A stretch of DNA of 37,028 bases, taken from IMG/VR virus record IMGVR_UViG_3300046542_000087, positions 1 to 37,028 of that record; one strand, 5' to 3'. How positions within the stretch are numbered: the first letter of the stretch is position 1; the number at the start of each line of letters is the position of its first letter. The DNA is from a virus. The position numbers were made by a program, and so were the translations under genes. The notes beneath the pieces were generated by a model that worked only from the letters and a program-made list of their open reading frames with translations, searched no databases and had not been told where the DNA came from. Shown piece by piece: positions 1-5,922 of the stretch.

Positions 1-127
1 CCCGCGCAGCATCAGGCGCAGCAGCCCACGCAGCAGCCCGCGCAGCATCCCGCGCAGCATCGTCGCAAAGGCCATTGGCGAATTGCTCGGCCACATCCAG
101 CGCATTGAGGCTGCGCGGATCGGTAAT
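1..127. repeat. Terminal overlap, identical to 36902-37028
   Basis: The first 127 bases equal the last 127 bases of the window. About 58 of them are repeat units of the Ala-rich gene and the remaining 69 are single-copy sequence. The overlap joins the two ends in frame inside one gene. A length of exactly 127 is typical of a k-mer overlap left by an assembler on a circular contig, so this is more likely a closure artefact than a biological terminal repeat. Confidence 0.9.
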
Positions 128-364
128 CAAATGCTGAACTTGGCGAGCCGCCCACACTCCGAACAAGCGGAAGTCTCGATCATGTCCTTTGAATGCGCGG
201 GCGCACCATAAGGCGTCATCAAGGCCGTTGCTGTTGAGGATAGTCAGCAGCGACAAGGGCTCTTCATCGGCCTTGGTTTTACCAAGGGTATTGAGCAGTT
301 TTCTCCAGCCATCAGAGCAAGGCGAGCAAGCGCGGATATCGTTGAGCGTGGTCATGAATGGCAT
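1..364 (-). CDS. Ala-rich tetrapeptide-repeat phage protein, N-terminal part (continues at 37028)
   Basis: This is the first part of a 198-residue protein that crosses the circular junction and ends at 36669. The ATG at 364 has AAGGA eight bases upstream; a second in-frame ATG lies at 355. The N-terminal ~100 residues form an ordinary globular region (DIRACSPCSDGW, then GLDDALWCARAF and FRLFGVWAARQVQHL) of a type I recall from phage and bacterial hypothetical proteins carrying Ala/Trp/Arg repeats. It is followed by Ala-Ala-X-X repeats. It is the second gene of the operon led by the RHH protein. Function unknown; similar repeats occur in putative immunity-like proteins, but I would not transfer that role. 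Confidence 0.85.
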   Translation of the reverse strand, partial: MPFMTTLNDIRACSPCSDGWRKLLNTLGKTKADEEPLSLLTILNSNGLDDALWCARAFKGHDRDFRLFGVWAARQVQHLITDPRSLNALDVAEQFANGLCDDAARDAARAAAWAAAPDAAR

Positions 365-389
365 TGGTCTATTCCTTCGGTCGTTGTGG

Positions 390-536
390 TTATTTGTCGG
401 TCTTGCGGGCGGCGCGCTTGGTGGCTTTGGCGATCTGTTCGCGCAGCCATCGGATACCCAGTTCTTCTTTGAAGGTTTCCCACTCATCGTCAGTGAGCCG
501 GATGTTTCGGTTGGCGCCTACGGTTGGCTTTCGCAT
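390..536 (-). CDS. Small ribbon-helix-helix (Arc/CopG-like) DNA-binding protein
   Basis: This 48-residue basic protein has a short N-terminal strand (NRNIRLT), a first helix starting DDEWETFKEEL and a second helix IRWLREQIAKATKR, which is the ribbon-helix-helix layout. The start has a very strong ribosome site (AAAGGAGGAAAT before ATG). It is the first gene behind a near-consensus promoter that carries two 10-bp direct repeats, so it probably binds them as a dimer or tetramer and represses its own operon. The fold comes from sequence pattern only; autoregulation is inferred from position. Confidence 0.75.
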   Translation of the reverse strand: MRKPTVGANRNIRLTDDEWETFKEELGIRWLREQIAKATKRAARKTDK

Positions 537-549
537 ATTTCCTCCTTTC

Positions 550-582
550 CTGTAGTGGCGAGTATATCTATTCTGTAGTGGC
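550..582 (-). promoter_or_regulatory. Paired direct-repeat operator overlapping the RHH promoter
   Basis: Two exact copies of GCCACTACAG (minus strand) lie at 573-582 and 550-559, 23 bp apart, about two helical turns. The upstream copy sits between -35 and -10 and the downstream copy directly follows the -10. A repressor bound there would block RNA polymerase. The best candidate is the RHH protein encoded 14 bases downstream. Confidence 0.6.
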
Positions 583-588
583 AGTCAA
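561..588 (-). promoter_or_regulatory. Near-consensus sigma70 promoter for the RHH operon
   Basis: On the minus strand TTGACT (588-583) and TATACT (566-561) are separated by 16 bases, each matching the sigma70 consensus in five of six positions. It starts immediately after the T-run of the terminator of the preceding operon and leaves a short leader ending in a strong ribosome site. Confidence 0.75.
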
Positions 589-590
589 GA

Positions 591-619
591 CAATAAAAAG
601 CCCGGCACAATGGCCGGGC
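591..619 (-). terminator. Rho-independent terminator of the leftward early operon
   Basis: On the minus strand GCCCGGC and GCCGGGC form a perfect 7-bp stem with a 6-base loop, followed by TTTTTATT. It lies 18 bases after the stop of the FtsK-gamma-like gene and insulates it from the RHH promoter. Confidence 0.85.
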
Positions 620-636
620 TCCGGTGTCGCTGGTCG

Positions 637-1599
637 TTACGCTTGCGGTAGGGTCAACACGTCGCGCAGGCCTTCAGGGCTTGGCTTGGAGACAATGCCG
701 TCTTCCTCCATGCGCATCAGCGCTTGCTCGATCAGGTTGTCATCATCGCCGTAGATCGGGCGCAACACCGAATCAGCGGTCGACACGGCCTTGATCACGT
801 CGCGGCAGGCAGTCGAATACATCACTTCCAGGGTGGCGGCATCGAAGACTGGTAATTCAGCCGCGCCAGACGGCTTGCTGCGTACCAGCTCGTATTGGCC
901 TTTCTCGTTGGTGCCTACCCATACAACCAGGCCTTCTTTCTCCAATACCTGCAGAATCGCGTTGGCGCGCTCATAACCGCACTTAAGCAGGTTCTGTAGG
1001 CCGGCGATTGAACTGTTTTGCTGGATGGTCACAAAGTCGCGGGCATCGTTCAGCTGTTTTGCTGGGATCTCGATGTCCTTCTTGGAGGCCTTGGCTTTCG
1101 GCTCCTTGACGGTGGCGGCCTTGGCTGGCTTGGCTGGCTCTTCGTCCAGTGGCAGCGACTTCTGATCCTTGTCCGCCTGGTGGGCGCTCATGCCTTCGGA
1201 GTAGCTGTTCGGATAGAGCACGATCAGGATCGACGACTTGTCATGCGCCTTATCCGTCAAGACGTGACGGTTCGGCTCGTCGCCATCAATAATCATGGTG
1301 GCAGTCAGCTTACCGTCGATCTTCAGCGCCTTGAGCGTTGCACCAACCGTCTCGACGCCATTGGCATTGATCACCCTGCAAGCGGTGGCCGTGATCTTCT
1401 TCAGCTCGGAGCCTAGCTCGGAAATCACCGAGTCCTGCTCCTGCTCGCTGAGCTTGTTAAAGGCCACTTCGCGCTTACGCATAAAGCCAAGAACCACCTC
1501 GGTGATGTCGTGGTTCATCAGCTCCGACGCGACTTCCATCGGGCTCAGGCCGTCTTTTTTGGCGGCGGACACAATGGCTTTTTGTGCGGAGTTCATCAT
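637..1599 (-). CDS. Phage protein with two C-terminal FtsK-gamma-like winged-helix domains
   Basis: The protein has 320 residues. Residues ~186-242 (RDFVTIQQNSSIAGLQ ... CGYERANAILQVLEKEGLV) match the layout of the FtsK gamma domain, the winged helix that reads KOPS sequences. Residues ~256-317 look like a second copy, keeping the ending EEDGIVSKP followed by GLRDVL, as in FtsK. A Lys/Ala/Pro-rich linker (~152-180) separates them from an N-terminal domain I cannot name. There is no FtsK motor, so it is not a translocase. AAGGA precedes the first of two adjacent ATGs. It is the last gene of the leftward operon, ahead of a terminator. KOPS-type DNA binding is inferred. Confidence 0.75.
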   Translation of the reverse strand: MMNSAQKAIVSAAKKDGLSPMEVASELMNHDITEVVLGFMRKREVAFNKLSEQEQDSVISELGSELKKITATACRVINANGVETVGATLKALKIDGKLTATMIIDGDEPNRHVLTDKAHDKSSILIVLYPNSYSEGMSAHQADKDQKSLPLDEEPAKPAKAATVKEPKAKASKKDIEIPAKQLNDARDFVTIQQNSSIAGLQNLLKCGYERANAILQVLEKEGLVVWVGTNEKGQYELVRSKPSGAAELPVFDAATLEVMYSTACRDVIKAVSTADSVLRPIYGDDDNLIEQALMRMEEDGIVSKPSPEGLRDVLTLPQA

Positions 1600-1617
1600 T
1601 GGTCATTCCTTGTGGTG

Positions 1618-1902
1618 TTAGATCAGGGTTTTGGTAAGTTCAAGCAACTCGGCTTCAGTGCCGAATGCTTCGATGAAATCGGTTTTCGATCCGTGGATGC
1701 TTGGCACTGAGAGCCCGGCAGTGCCTCGGTGATGCGCAGGGCACAGTCCTATCGCATCGTAATGGCTGGCGCGTCGTCCAAGGCCAGTGCCGGCCCGAGG
1801 GTGGTGGATCTCGCACGGAGTACCCGGTGTATCCTGTTTGTAGCAAGCGATGCAGCCCAGGGCGGCCACTTTGTTCAGGTGCTGGCGTTCGGTCTTGGTC
1901 AT
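1618..1902 (-). CDS. Ref-like (RecA-dependent) HNH-type nuclease
   Basis: This 94-residue protein has the conserved pattern of the catalytic domain of phage P1 Ref: HLNKVAALGCIACYKQ near the N-terminus, then EIHHPRAG, GRRASHYDAIGLCPAHH, and a C-terminal helix FGTEAELLELT. The paired Cys and His residues fit a zinc-supported HNH fold. Ref of P1 cleaves DNA at RecA-made displacement loops; the same activity is inferred here. It lacks the long disordered N-terminus of P1 Ref. The start overlaps the stop of the DUF1367 gene by four bases, so the two are co-translated within a recombination gene cluster. Confidence 0.8.
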   Translation of the reverse strand: MTKTERQHLNKVAALGCIACYKQDTPGTPCEIHHPRAGTGLGRRASHYDAIGLCPAHHRGTAGLSVPSIHGSKTDFIEAFGTEAELLELTKTLI

Positions 1903-2486
1903 GCGAATGTTCCCAGTTGTGCAGCGGCGTCCATGGCTTCAGCCTCAGTCGTAAAGTGCGATTGCAGGACCAGGCGCCAGCAGGTCGCGAACACGTCCTT
2001 GTACAGCGCCTCAAACTCCACATCGTCCATGCGCGACCAGCTGACCGACTTAGCGCGCTTCTCGATGCCGGCTGGGGTGTTGACCAGCTTGAAATGCCCG
2101 GCCTCGATGATGATGTATTCGCGAAACGCCTCGCGGCTTTTGTCGACCGCCGGAAAGCGTTCGGATCGGTCATGCTCGAGCTTTTCGATGTAGGCCTGCA
2201 CCGCATTGGCAAGCTGTCCTGGCTTGCCGTTCAGTTCCTCGAAATACTTGGCCAGTCCATGGATGCCGCGCAGTTCCTGCCGCGGGATAAGTCCGCCTTT
2301 TGGCTCCCAATACTCATATGCCAAGGCCAACAAGGCGAAGAACTTGCGGTGAAACCGATCGTTGCGCATCTTCTTGAAGTCGCCGTGAACCGTGGTGCCG
2401 TACTTCAGTTTTGAAATCAGTTCACGGTCGGCATCGGTGGCGCCGACCAAACCATTTGCACTTCTGACCAGCGCCAAATCCGCCAT
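1899..2486 (-). CDS. DUF1367 family phage protein
   Basis: The 195-residue product shows the DUF1367 hallmark HGDFKKMRNDRFHRKFFALL followed by AYEYWEP, a family found in early/recombination regions of temperate and lytic phages with no proven activity. It sits between the Gp157-family gene and the Ref-like nuclease, a setting that suggests a role in DNA recombination or replication. ATG with ACTCAACTCACTTG-complement spacing leaves only eight bases to the upstream stop. Family assignment is fairly secure; function is unknown. Confidence 0.8.
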   Translation of the reverse strand: MADLALVRSANGLVGATDADRELISKLKYGTTVHGDFKKMRNDRFHRKFFALLALAYEYWEPKGGLIPRQELRGIHGLAKYFEELNGKPGQLANAVQAYIEKLEHDRSERFPAVDKSREAFREYIIIEAGHFKLVNTPAGIEKRAKSVSWSRMDDVEFEALYKDVFATCWRLVLQSHFTTEAEAMDAAAQLGTFA

Positions 2487-2494
2487 AACTCAAC

Positions 2495-2992
2495 TCACTT
2501 GATGCTGATGGATGACTTGCCGGTTTCGCTGTGCGCGCCCGGTACTTCTTTGCCTTCCTTGATCGCCTTGGCAATCTCTGCCTTTGCCGGGGTGCTGGTG
2601 ACCTTGGTGTTCATGTACTCATCCGGAATCTTCGACTCCTCATCGATCACCACGGTGGGCTTGCCTTTGCCCAGGGTGATGGTGAACAGCGGGTGGGTGA
2701 TTTTGCTGATGCCAGAGGCTTCCATGTTGGTGCGCAGGTATTCCTTCAAGGACTCCTTGCGATTGACCATCACGCGCTTGCGCTCGGACAAGCGATCGAT
2801 CTGCGCCTGGATGGCGTCGATGTCGCCGTCCATGTTCAGCGTGACCATGGCCAGGGCCTTGCCCTTCTCCTGGAATTCGCCTTCGATGGCCTGCATGGTG
2901 TCGCTGACCGCCACGGCCAAGTCTTCATCGCCCGCTTCGGCCAGCGCGGCCAGTTCCTGATACTGCTTGCTGATTTCGTAGAGAGCGGTCAT
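2495..2992 (-). CDS. Siphovirus Gp157-family protein
   Basis: The protein has 165 residues. The N-terminal ~90 residues are helical, and the middle contains the family signature ESLKEYLRTNMEASGISKI, then PLFTITLGKGKPTVVIDEE and IPDEYM, as in Gp157-like proteins of Streptococcus thermophilus phages, which were linked to phage resistance when expressed in the host. It is usually found beside single-strand annealing or replication genes, as here: its start overlaps the stop of the Rad52-like gene by four bases. Exact activity is unknown. Confidence 0.8.
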   Translation of the reverse strand: MTALYEISKQYQELAALAEAGDEDLAVAVSDTMQAIEGEFQEKGKALAMVTLNMDGDIDAIQAQIDRLSERKRVMVNRKESLKEYLRTNMEASGISKITHPLFTITLGKGKPTVVIDEESKIPDEYMNTKVTSTPAKAEIAKAIKEGKEVPGAHSETGKSSISIK

Positions 2993-3738
2993 TGCGCGGC
3001 CTCATTGGTCGATTGTGGGGCTTCGTCAAAGCGAGCCTGCTGCTCGGTGTATTCGCGGGTGATGCGGGTCACCGCCTTGGTGTCTTTGCGGGCTGCTAGC
3101 TTGCGTACTGCGACATCATGGAAGGCCTTAAGCTCGTTCTTGGTCTTGGCGGTCTTCAGTGACTCAATCACAGACTGGAGGAATTCCAGGCGCTCTTGCT
3201 TCTGGCGTTCTTCTTCGGCGATCTTGTCTTCGGCCTGTTCGATGGCCAGTTCATCGTTGAGTTGCTCAAGATAATTAGCATCGTCGTGCAACCCCAGGAA
3301 CACGTCGGCGCTGAAGCCAAGTGCGCTTAAGGCCTTCTTGATCGCGTCTGTAAGTGACTTTTTCGGAGCCTCACCATCACCGCTGATGCCATAAGACGAC
3401 TTGTACAGAGCGCTCGTGCAGCCGTAGGATTCGATCTCGCCTCGCTGGCCTTCATGCATATACCAAAACAGAATGCGCACCGTGTGGTTTTGGGTAAATC
3501 CGAGACTTATGCGCTTATCACCTTCGCCGGAAAAGATTTCCTGGCCAAGATCGAATCGCTCTTCCTGTACTTTCCAGCCGAACCCGATGCCTGCTGGCCC
3601 GAATATTTCGGTAGCCTTCATAATCATCGCCGTACCGCTAAGGCTGGTGATGTTCTGGCCGTTTACCTTGGCTTTCTTGGTGAACCGAGTATCGGTTTTG
3701 TCAACCTGACTCCAGATCTGCATGTTCTTGTCGGTCAT
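2989..3738 (-). CDS. Probable Rad52-type single-strand annealing protein
   Basis: The 249-residue protein has a globular N-terminal two-thirds with the segment KKSLTDAIKKALSALGFS at ~125-142, which resembles the core helix of Rad52/ERF-type phage annealing proteins, and a charged helical C-terminus (EDKIAEEERQKQERLEFL). Neighbours (Gp157, DUF1367, Ref-like) are typical companions of phage recombinases. It would anneal single strands during recombination-dependent replication. No exonuclease partner is recognised nearby. Family placement is by pattern and context; a structure comparison would settle Rad52 versus ERF. Confidence 0.6.
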   Translation of the reverse strand: MTDKNMQIWSQVDKTDTRFTKKAKVNGQNITSLSGTAMIMKATEIFGPAGIGFGWKVQEERFDLGQEIFSGEGDKRISLGFTQNHTVRILFWYMHEGQRGEIESYGCTSALYKSSYGISGDGEAPKKSLTDAIKKALSALGFSADVFLGLHDDANYLEQLNDELAIEQAEDKIAEEERQKQERLEFLQSVIESLKTAKTKNELKAFHDVAVRKLAARKDTKAVTRITREYTEQQARFDEAPQSTNEAAQ

Positions 3739-4022
3739 AGCGGAACTCCATCATCATCAGTTTCGCGGACAACTGGCGTCAGCGCGTATTCATGGTAGCG
3801 CTCGCCGTATTCGTTCCAGCTACGCGCCTCAATGTCGACAATGCCATTGGTCCATACGGTGACGATGGGGCCAAACATCGGCTCGCTTTGTGTCCGCGAT
3901 ATGGTGAATTCTTTTCGCGGGCTATTTGCCAGGCTGCCGGCCATGGTATGAACCAGCACCAGCAAGCGGTATACGTCGCCACCGTCTCTGCTGTTGGCTC
4001 TGATTGGCTTAATGTCGCTCAT
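3735..4022 (-). CDS. Hypothetical early protein
   Basis: This 95-residue protein has no recognised family. It contains an N-terminal helix (GDVYRLLVLVHTMAGSLA) and a strand-rich C-terminus (GPIVTVWTNGIVDIEAR). GAGGAAAG precedes the ATG. It is the first gene after the structured terminator at 4041-4145, so its expression, and that of the recombination genes behind it, depends on read-through. Its stop overlaps the next ATG by four bases. Confidence 0.6.
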   Translation of the reverse strand: MSDIKPIRANSRDGGDVYRLLVLVHTMAGSLANSPRKEFTISRTQSEPMFGPIVTVWTNGIVDIEARSWNEYGERYHEYALTPVVRETDDDGVPL

Positions 4023-4040
4023 TTGTCTTTCCTCAAGGCA

Positions 4041-4145
4041 ATAAAAAACCCATCAAGTCCTGCAACCGGTGGAACTCTCCTTTCTGATCGACCAGTGCCG
4101 GGGAGGCTTGATCATCAGGAGAACGGTTGCAGGCTTCATGGGTTT
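4041..4145 (-). ncRNA. Long imperfect hairpin ending in a U-run: intra-operon terminator or small RNA
   Basis: Read on the minus strand, AAACCCAT (4145-4138) pairs with ATGGGTTT (4053-4046) and CCTGCAACCG (4133-4124) with CGGTTGCAGG (4068-4059). Nested inside are TCTCCT/AGGAGA, TGATC/GATCA and an apical GCC/GGC, about 32 pairs in all. The outer arm runs straight into TTTTTTATT. This is far longer than an ordinary terminator. It lies between two genes of the early operon, 19 bases before the next start codon. A conserved RNA, an attenuator, or a hairpin hiding a short ORF are all possible. Confidence 0.6.
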
Positions 4146-4157
4146 CATCCCCGGCAT
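4053..4157 (-). CDS. Possible 28-34 residue peptide encoded inside the hairpin
   Basis: An open frame with three in-frame ATGs (4157, 4148, 4139) ends with TGA at 4055-4053. Its coding part spans the hairpin almost exactly from arm to arm. The peptide contains IKPPRHWSIRKE. No convincing ribosome site is seen (only GGGG near 4151). It may be a real small protein or leader peptide, or a chance frame in a structured RNA. Confidence 0.25.
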   Translation of the reverse strand: MPGMKPMKPATVLLMIKPPRHWSIRKESSTGCRT

Positions 4158-4207
4158 CTGGTCTAACTTTGTCTCAGCGTTCCACGGCCTTAACGATGTG
4201 CATCTTG

Positions 4208-4534
4208 CTACATATCTGCCACTACAGCAACTTCTTTTTGCGATCCATCAGGAAGATAAGTCGCCAGCATCTGAATCGAGAAATCGTCATTCTTTTTGCG
4301 CCTCAGATTGGCCAAGAATCGCTTACCTTGGAGCAGTGCGTGCAGCTCTCCAGGTCGACAAAAGCCAACAGGGACCGGGAGCATGGATTGAACCTTGATC
4401 AGCTCCTCGGCGCGCACCAGCAGCGATACCAGTTCATCCACATGGATGGTCACCATTTTACGCCCGGACTGATGCGCCATGGACGCCTCAGCCTTCAGCG
4501 CGTTGAAATCGATCTTGCTCGATCCTCGGCTCAT
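4208..4534 (-). CDS. Hypothetical early protein
   Basis: This 108-residue protein is unrecognised. It has an N-terminal helical region (DFNALKAEASMAHQSGRKMVTIHVDELVSLLVRAEELI) and a compact C-terminal part with ALLQGKRFLANLRRKK and IQMLATYLP. The start overlaps the stop of the upstream HTH-like gene by four bases. It is the last gene before the structured terminator. A third copy of the operator-like GCCACTACAG falls in its 3' end on the opposite strand. Confidence 0.6.
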   Translation of the reverse strand: MSRGSSKIDFNALKAEASMAHQSGRKMVTIHVDELVSLLVRAEELIKVQSMLPVPVGFCRPGELHALLQGKRFLANLRRKKNDDFSIQMLATYLPDGSQKEVAVVADM

Positions 4535-4710
4535 TGTCCTTGCTCCTCTTTCTGCAGGCGCTTCAGCAAAGCCCGCTGGCGTTGTACGGCGCGAATACCA
4601 CGGCCGAATCGCTCCGCCAGTACCGCATTAGGCAGATTTCCCGCCAGGATCAGTTTGTTCTGCTCCTCGGTGAATCGCACTGCTTGCATTACTTCTGCGT
4701 AAAAGCTCAT
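4531..4710 (-). CDS. Small helix-turn-helix-like protein
   Basis: The 59-residue product has a run resembling a helix-turn-helix (LPNAVLAERFGRGIRAVQRQR) flanked by helical sequence and a basic C-terminus. The ATG at 4710 is preceded by AAGGAGCTGAATTA and overlaps the stop of the upstream gene by one base; a longer frame upstream lacks such a site. DNA binding is likely from pattern, but no target is known. Confidence 0.65.
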   Translation of the reverse strand: MSFYAEVMQAVRFTEEQNKLILAGNLPNAVLAERFGRGIRAVQRQRALLKRLQKEEQGQ

Positions 4711-5375
4711 TAATTCAGCTCCTTGACCTTTTCGAGGCAGACTGGCGCGGCATTGAGAATGTTGTTGTATGCGTTGACGTTGCCGACCTTGTTCCACTCC
4801 ATCAGAGCGTCGAGCATATCCATAGTTGGGTGGAGTGGAACCAATCTCCAGCCGTCTGGCGCTACCGAGGTCGGAACGGGTTTGTTTTTAAGCGCAATAC
4901 CGGCGGGGCAAGAGCAATAGCCGCGCCAATCGCCAATAGCGTCTATGTACTCGCCAGAACCGTCGCAAGAAGTACACGCCACCGGCTCACCCTGCCCACC
5001 CTTCAGCCGCTCATTATCCTTGAGCAATGATTCAAGGTTATCGCAGCAGTCATTCAGAAGATCGTTTGCAACCTCAATTGCCGGGCCCTTACCAGAAACG
5101 CCGTATCGGCATTCAGCAATCAATGCTTGCAGCTTCTCTTTGTCGTATGGCGCATCGATAAATTCGCAGGCTTCGGCCAATCTCTGCTGAATGTCGGCGT
5201 TCTCCGCCGTCAGCCGATCTATGGTGGCCTGCAGTTCGGCGAGTTCGGGCGGGGCTTCAAGACAAGTCTTGGTATCGAACAACTTGTGCGATGACAGCTC
5301 GACAAACCGCGACTGATCACAAGTAGCCCATTCGGAATTGCCTTTTCGGCGATACAGATAAATTTTACTGCTCAT
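4710..5375 (-). CDS. Hypothetical phage protein with coiled coil and Cys-rich knuckle
   Basis: From the ATG at 5375 the protein has 221 residues. A coiled-coil segment (~45-75, PPELAELQATIDRLTAENA) is followed by a Cys-rich patch CTSCDGSG ... YCSCPAG at ~140-163, similar to zinc knuckles, and by APDGWRLVPLHPTMDMLDAL, a module widely shared among phage early proteins. ATGA overlap with the upstream gene favours this start over one at 5519. Function unknown. Confidence 0.65.
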   Translation of the reverse strand: MSSKIYLYRRKGNSEWATCDQSRFVELSSHKLFDTKTCLEAPPELAELQATIDRLTAENADIQQRLAEACEFIDAPYDKEKLQALIAECRYGVSGKGPAIEVANDLLNDCCDNLESLLKDNERLKGGQGEPVACTSCDGSGEYIDAIGDWRGYCSCPAGIALKNKPVPTSVAPDGWRLVPLHPTMDMLDALMEWNKVGNVNAYNNILNAAPVCLEKVKELN

Positions 5376-5560
5376 TCGCTTGCTCCAATCATGTCGTGTG
5401 CAAGGCCGATTAGGCGCTGGTTTTCTAAATGCATTTGGTGCATCTGTGATTTGATTTGGTCTCGCTCTTTTTCTGCCTTGTTTGCACGGTGCCAGTAATG
5501 CGCTGCAAGCTGCCTGCATTCAGCGTCGGTCTTTTCCTTGAGGAACGCGGTCTTGCTCAT
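5372..5560 (-). CDS. Small helical hypothetical protein
   Basis: The 62-residue protein is almost entirely helical with heptad-like charge pattern (RANKAEKERDQIKSQMHQ). It is coupled by four-base overlaps to both neighbours. Its C-terminus (GASE) matches the end of the next upstream product, and the DNA at the two junctions is nearly the same (TCATTCGCTTGCTCC), a sign of duplicated gene boundaries. No function recognised. Confidence 0.6.
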   Translation of the reverse strand: MSKTAFLKEKTDAECRQLAAHYWHRANKAEKERDQIKSQMHQMHLENQRLIGLAHDMIGASE

Positions 5561-5922
5561 TCGCTTGCTCCCGATTCGGTGGGTTGTGCCAAGGCTGCGC
5601 GAAGGCTCACGCCTACATCTGGAAAGTGATCCCAGCCACTTTCGGCGTATTCCATGAACTCAGTTGCTGCCTTAACGAGAATCGCATTCCGCTGCTCGGC
5701 GGCTGTCAGGCTTGATTCAATCTTGATGACATGATGGCGTGAGTCTTCATGCGCTATGGCGAAAAGACGGTTTGTTTCTCGCAGGTTGGCCAGCTCTTCC
5801 CGCAGCGCAGCCAGCTCAGACTGGGCGGCGTCGTAATCGGCGCAACGAACGAACTGCGCGTCGTCGAATTCTGTTTCTACAACGTGCCGATGGTCAGCAC
5901 GAAAACGTTTCACATCGCTCAT
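5557..5922 (-). CDS. Hypothetical early protein with coiled coil
   Basis: This 121-residue protein carries a coiled-coil segment (~32-52, AAQSELAALREELANLRETN) and a C-terminal motif AATEFMEYAESGWDHF seen in various phage early proteins. It overlaps both neighbours by four bases (ATGA). Such modular coiled-coil proteins are common in phage early regions, and no activity can be assigned. Confidence 0.6.
   Translation of the reverse strand: MSDVKRFRADHRHVVETEFDDAQFVRCADYDAAQSELAALREELANLRETNRLFAIAHEDSRHHVIKIESSLTAAEQRNAILVKAATEFMEYAESGWDHFPDVGVSLRAALAQPTESGASE

Noticed and set aside
1-127. Genuine short direct terminal repeat as in T7-like phages
   Set aside because: P22-like packaging genes predict headful cutting, the ends fall inside a gene, and the length equals an assembler k-mer. 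It cannot be fully excluded without reads.
189-578. 129-codon plus-strand frame at the left end
   Set aside because: It lies opposite the Ala-rich and RHH genes and would run against their promoter; the minus-strand reading has a strong promoter and ribosome sites.
1701-3274. Long plus-strand frames opposite the recombination genes
   Set aside because: The minus-strand genes here have recognised families and coupled starts; the plus-strand frames have no ribosome sites and no plausible protein composition.
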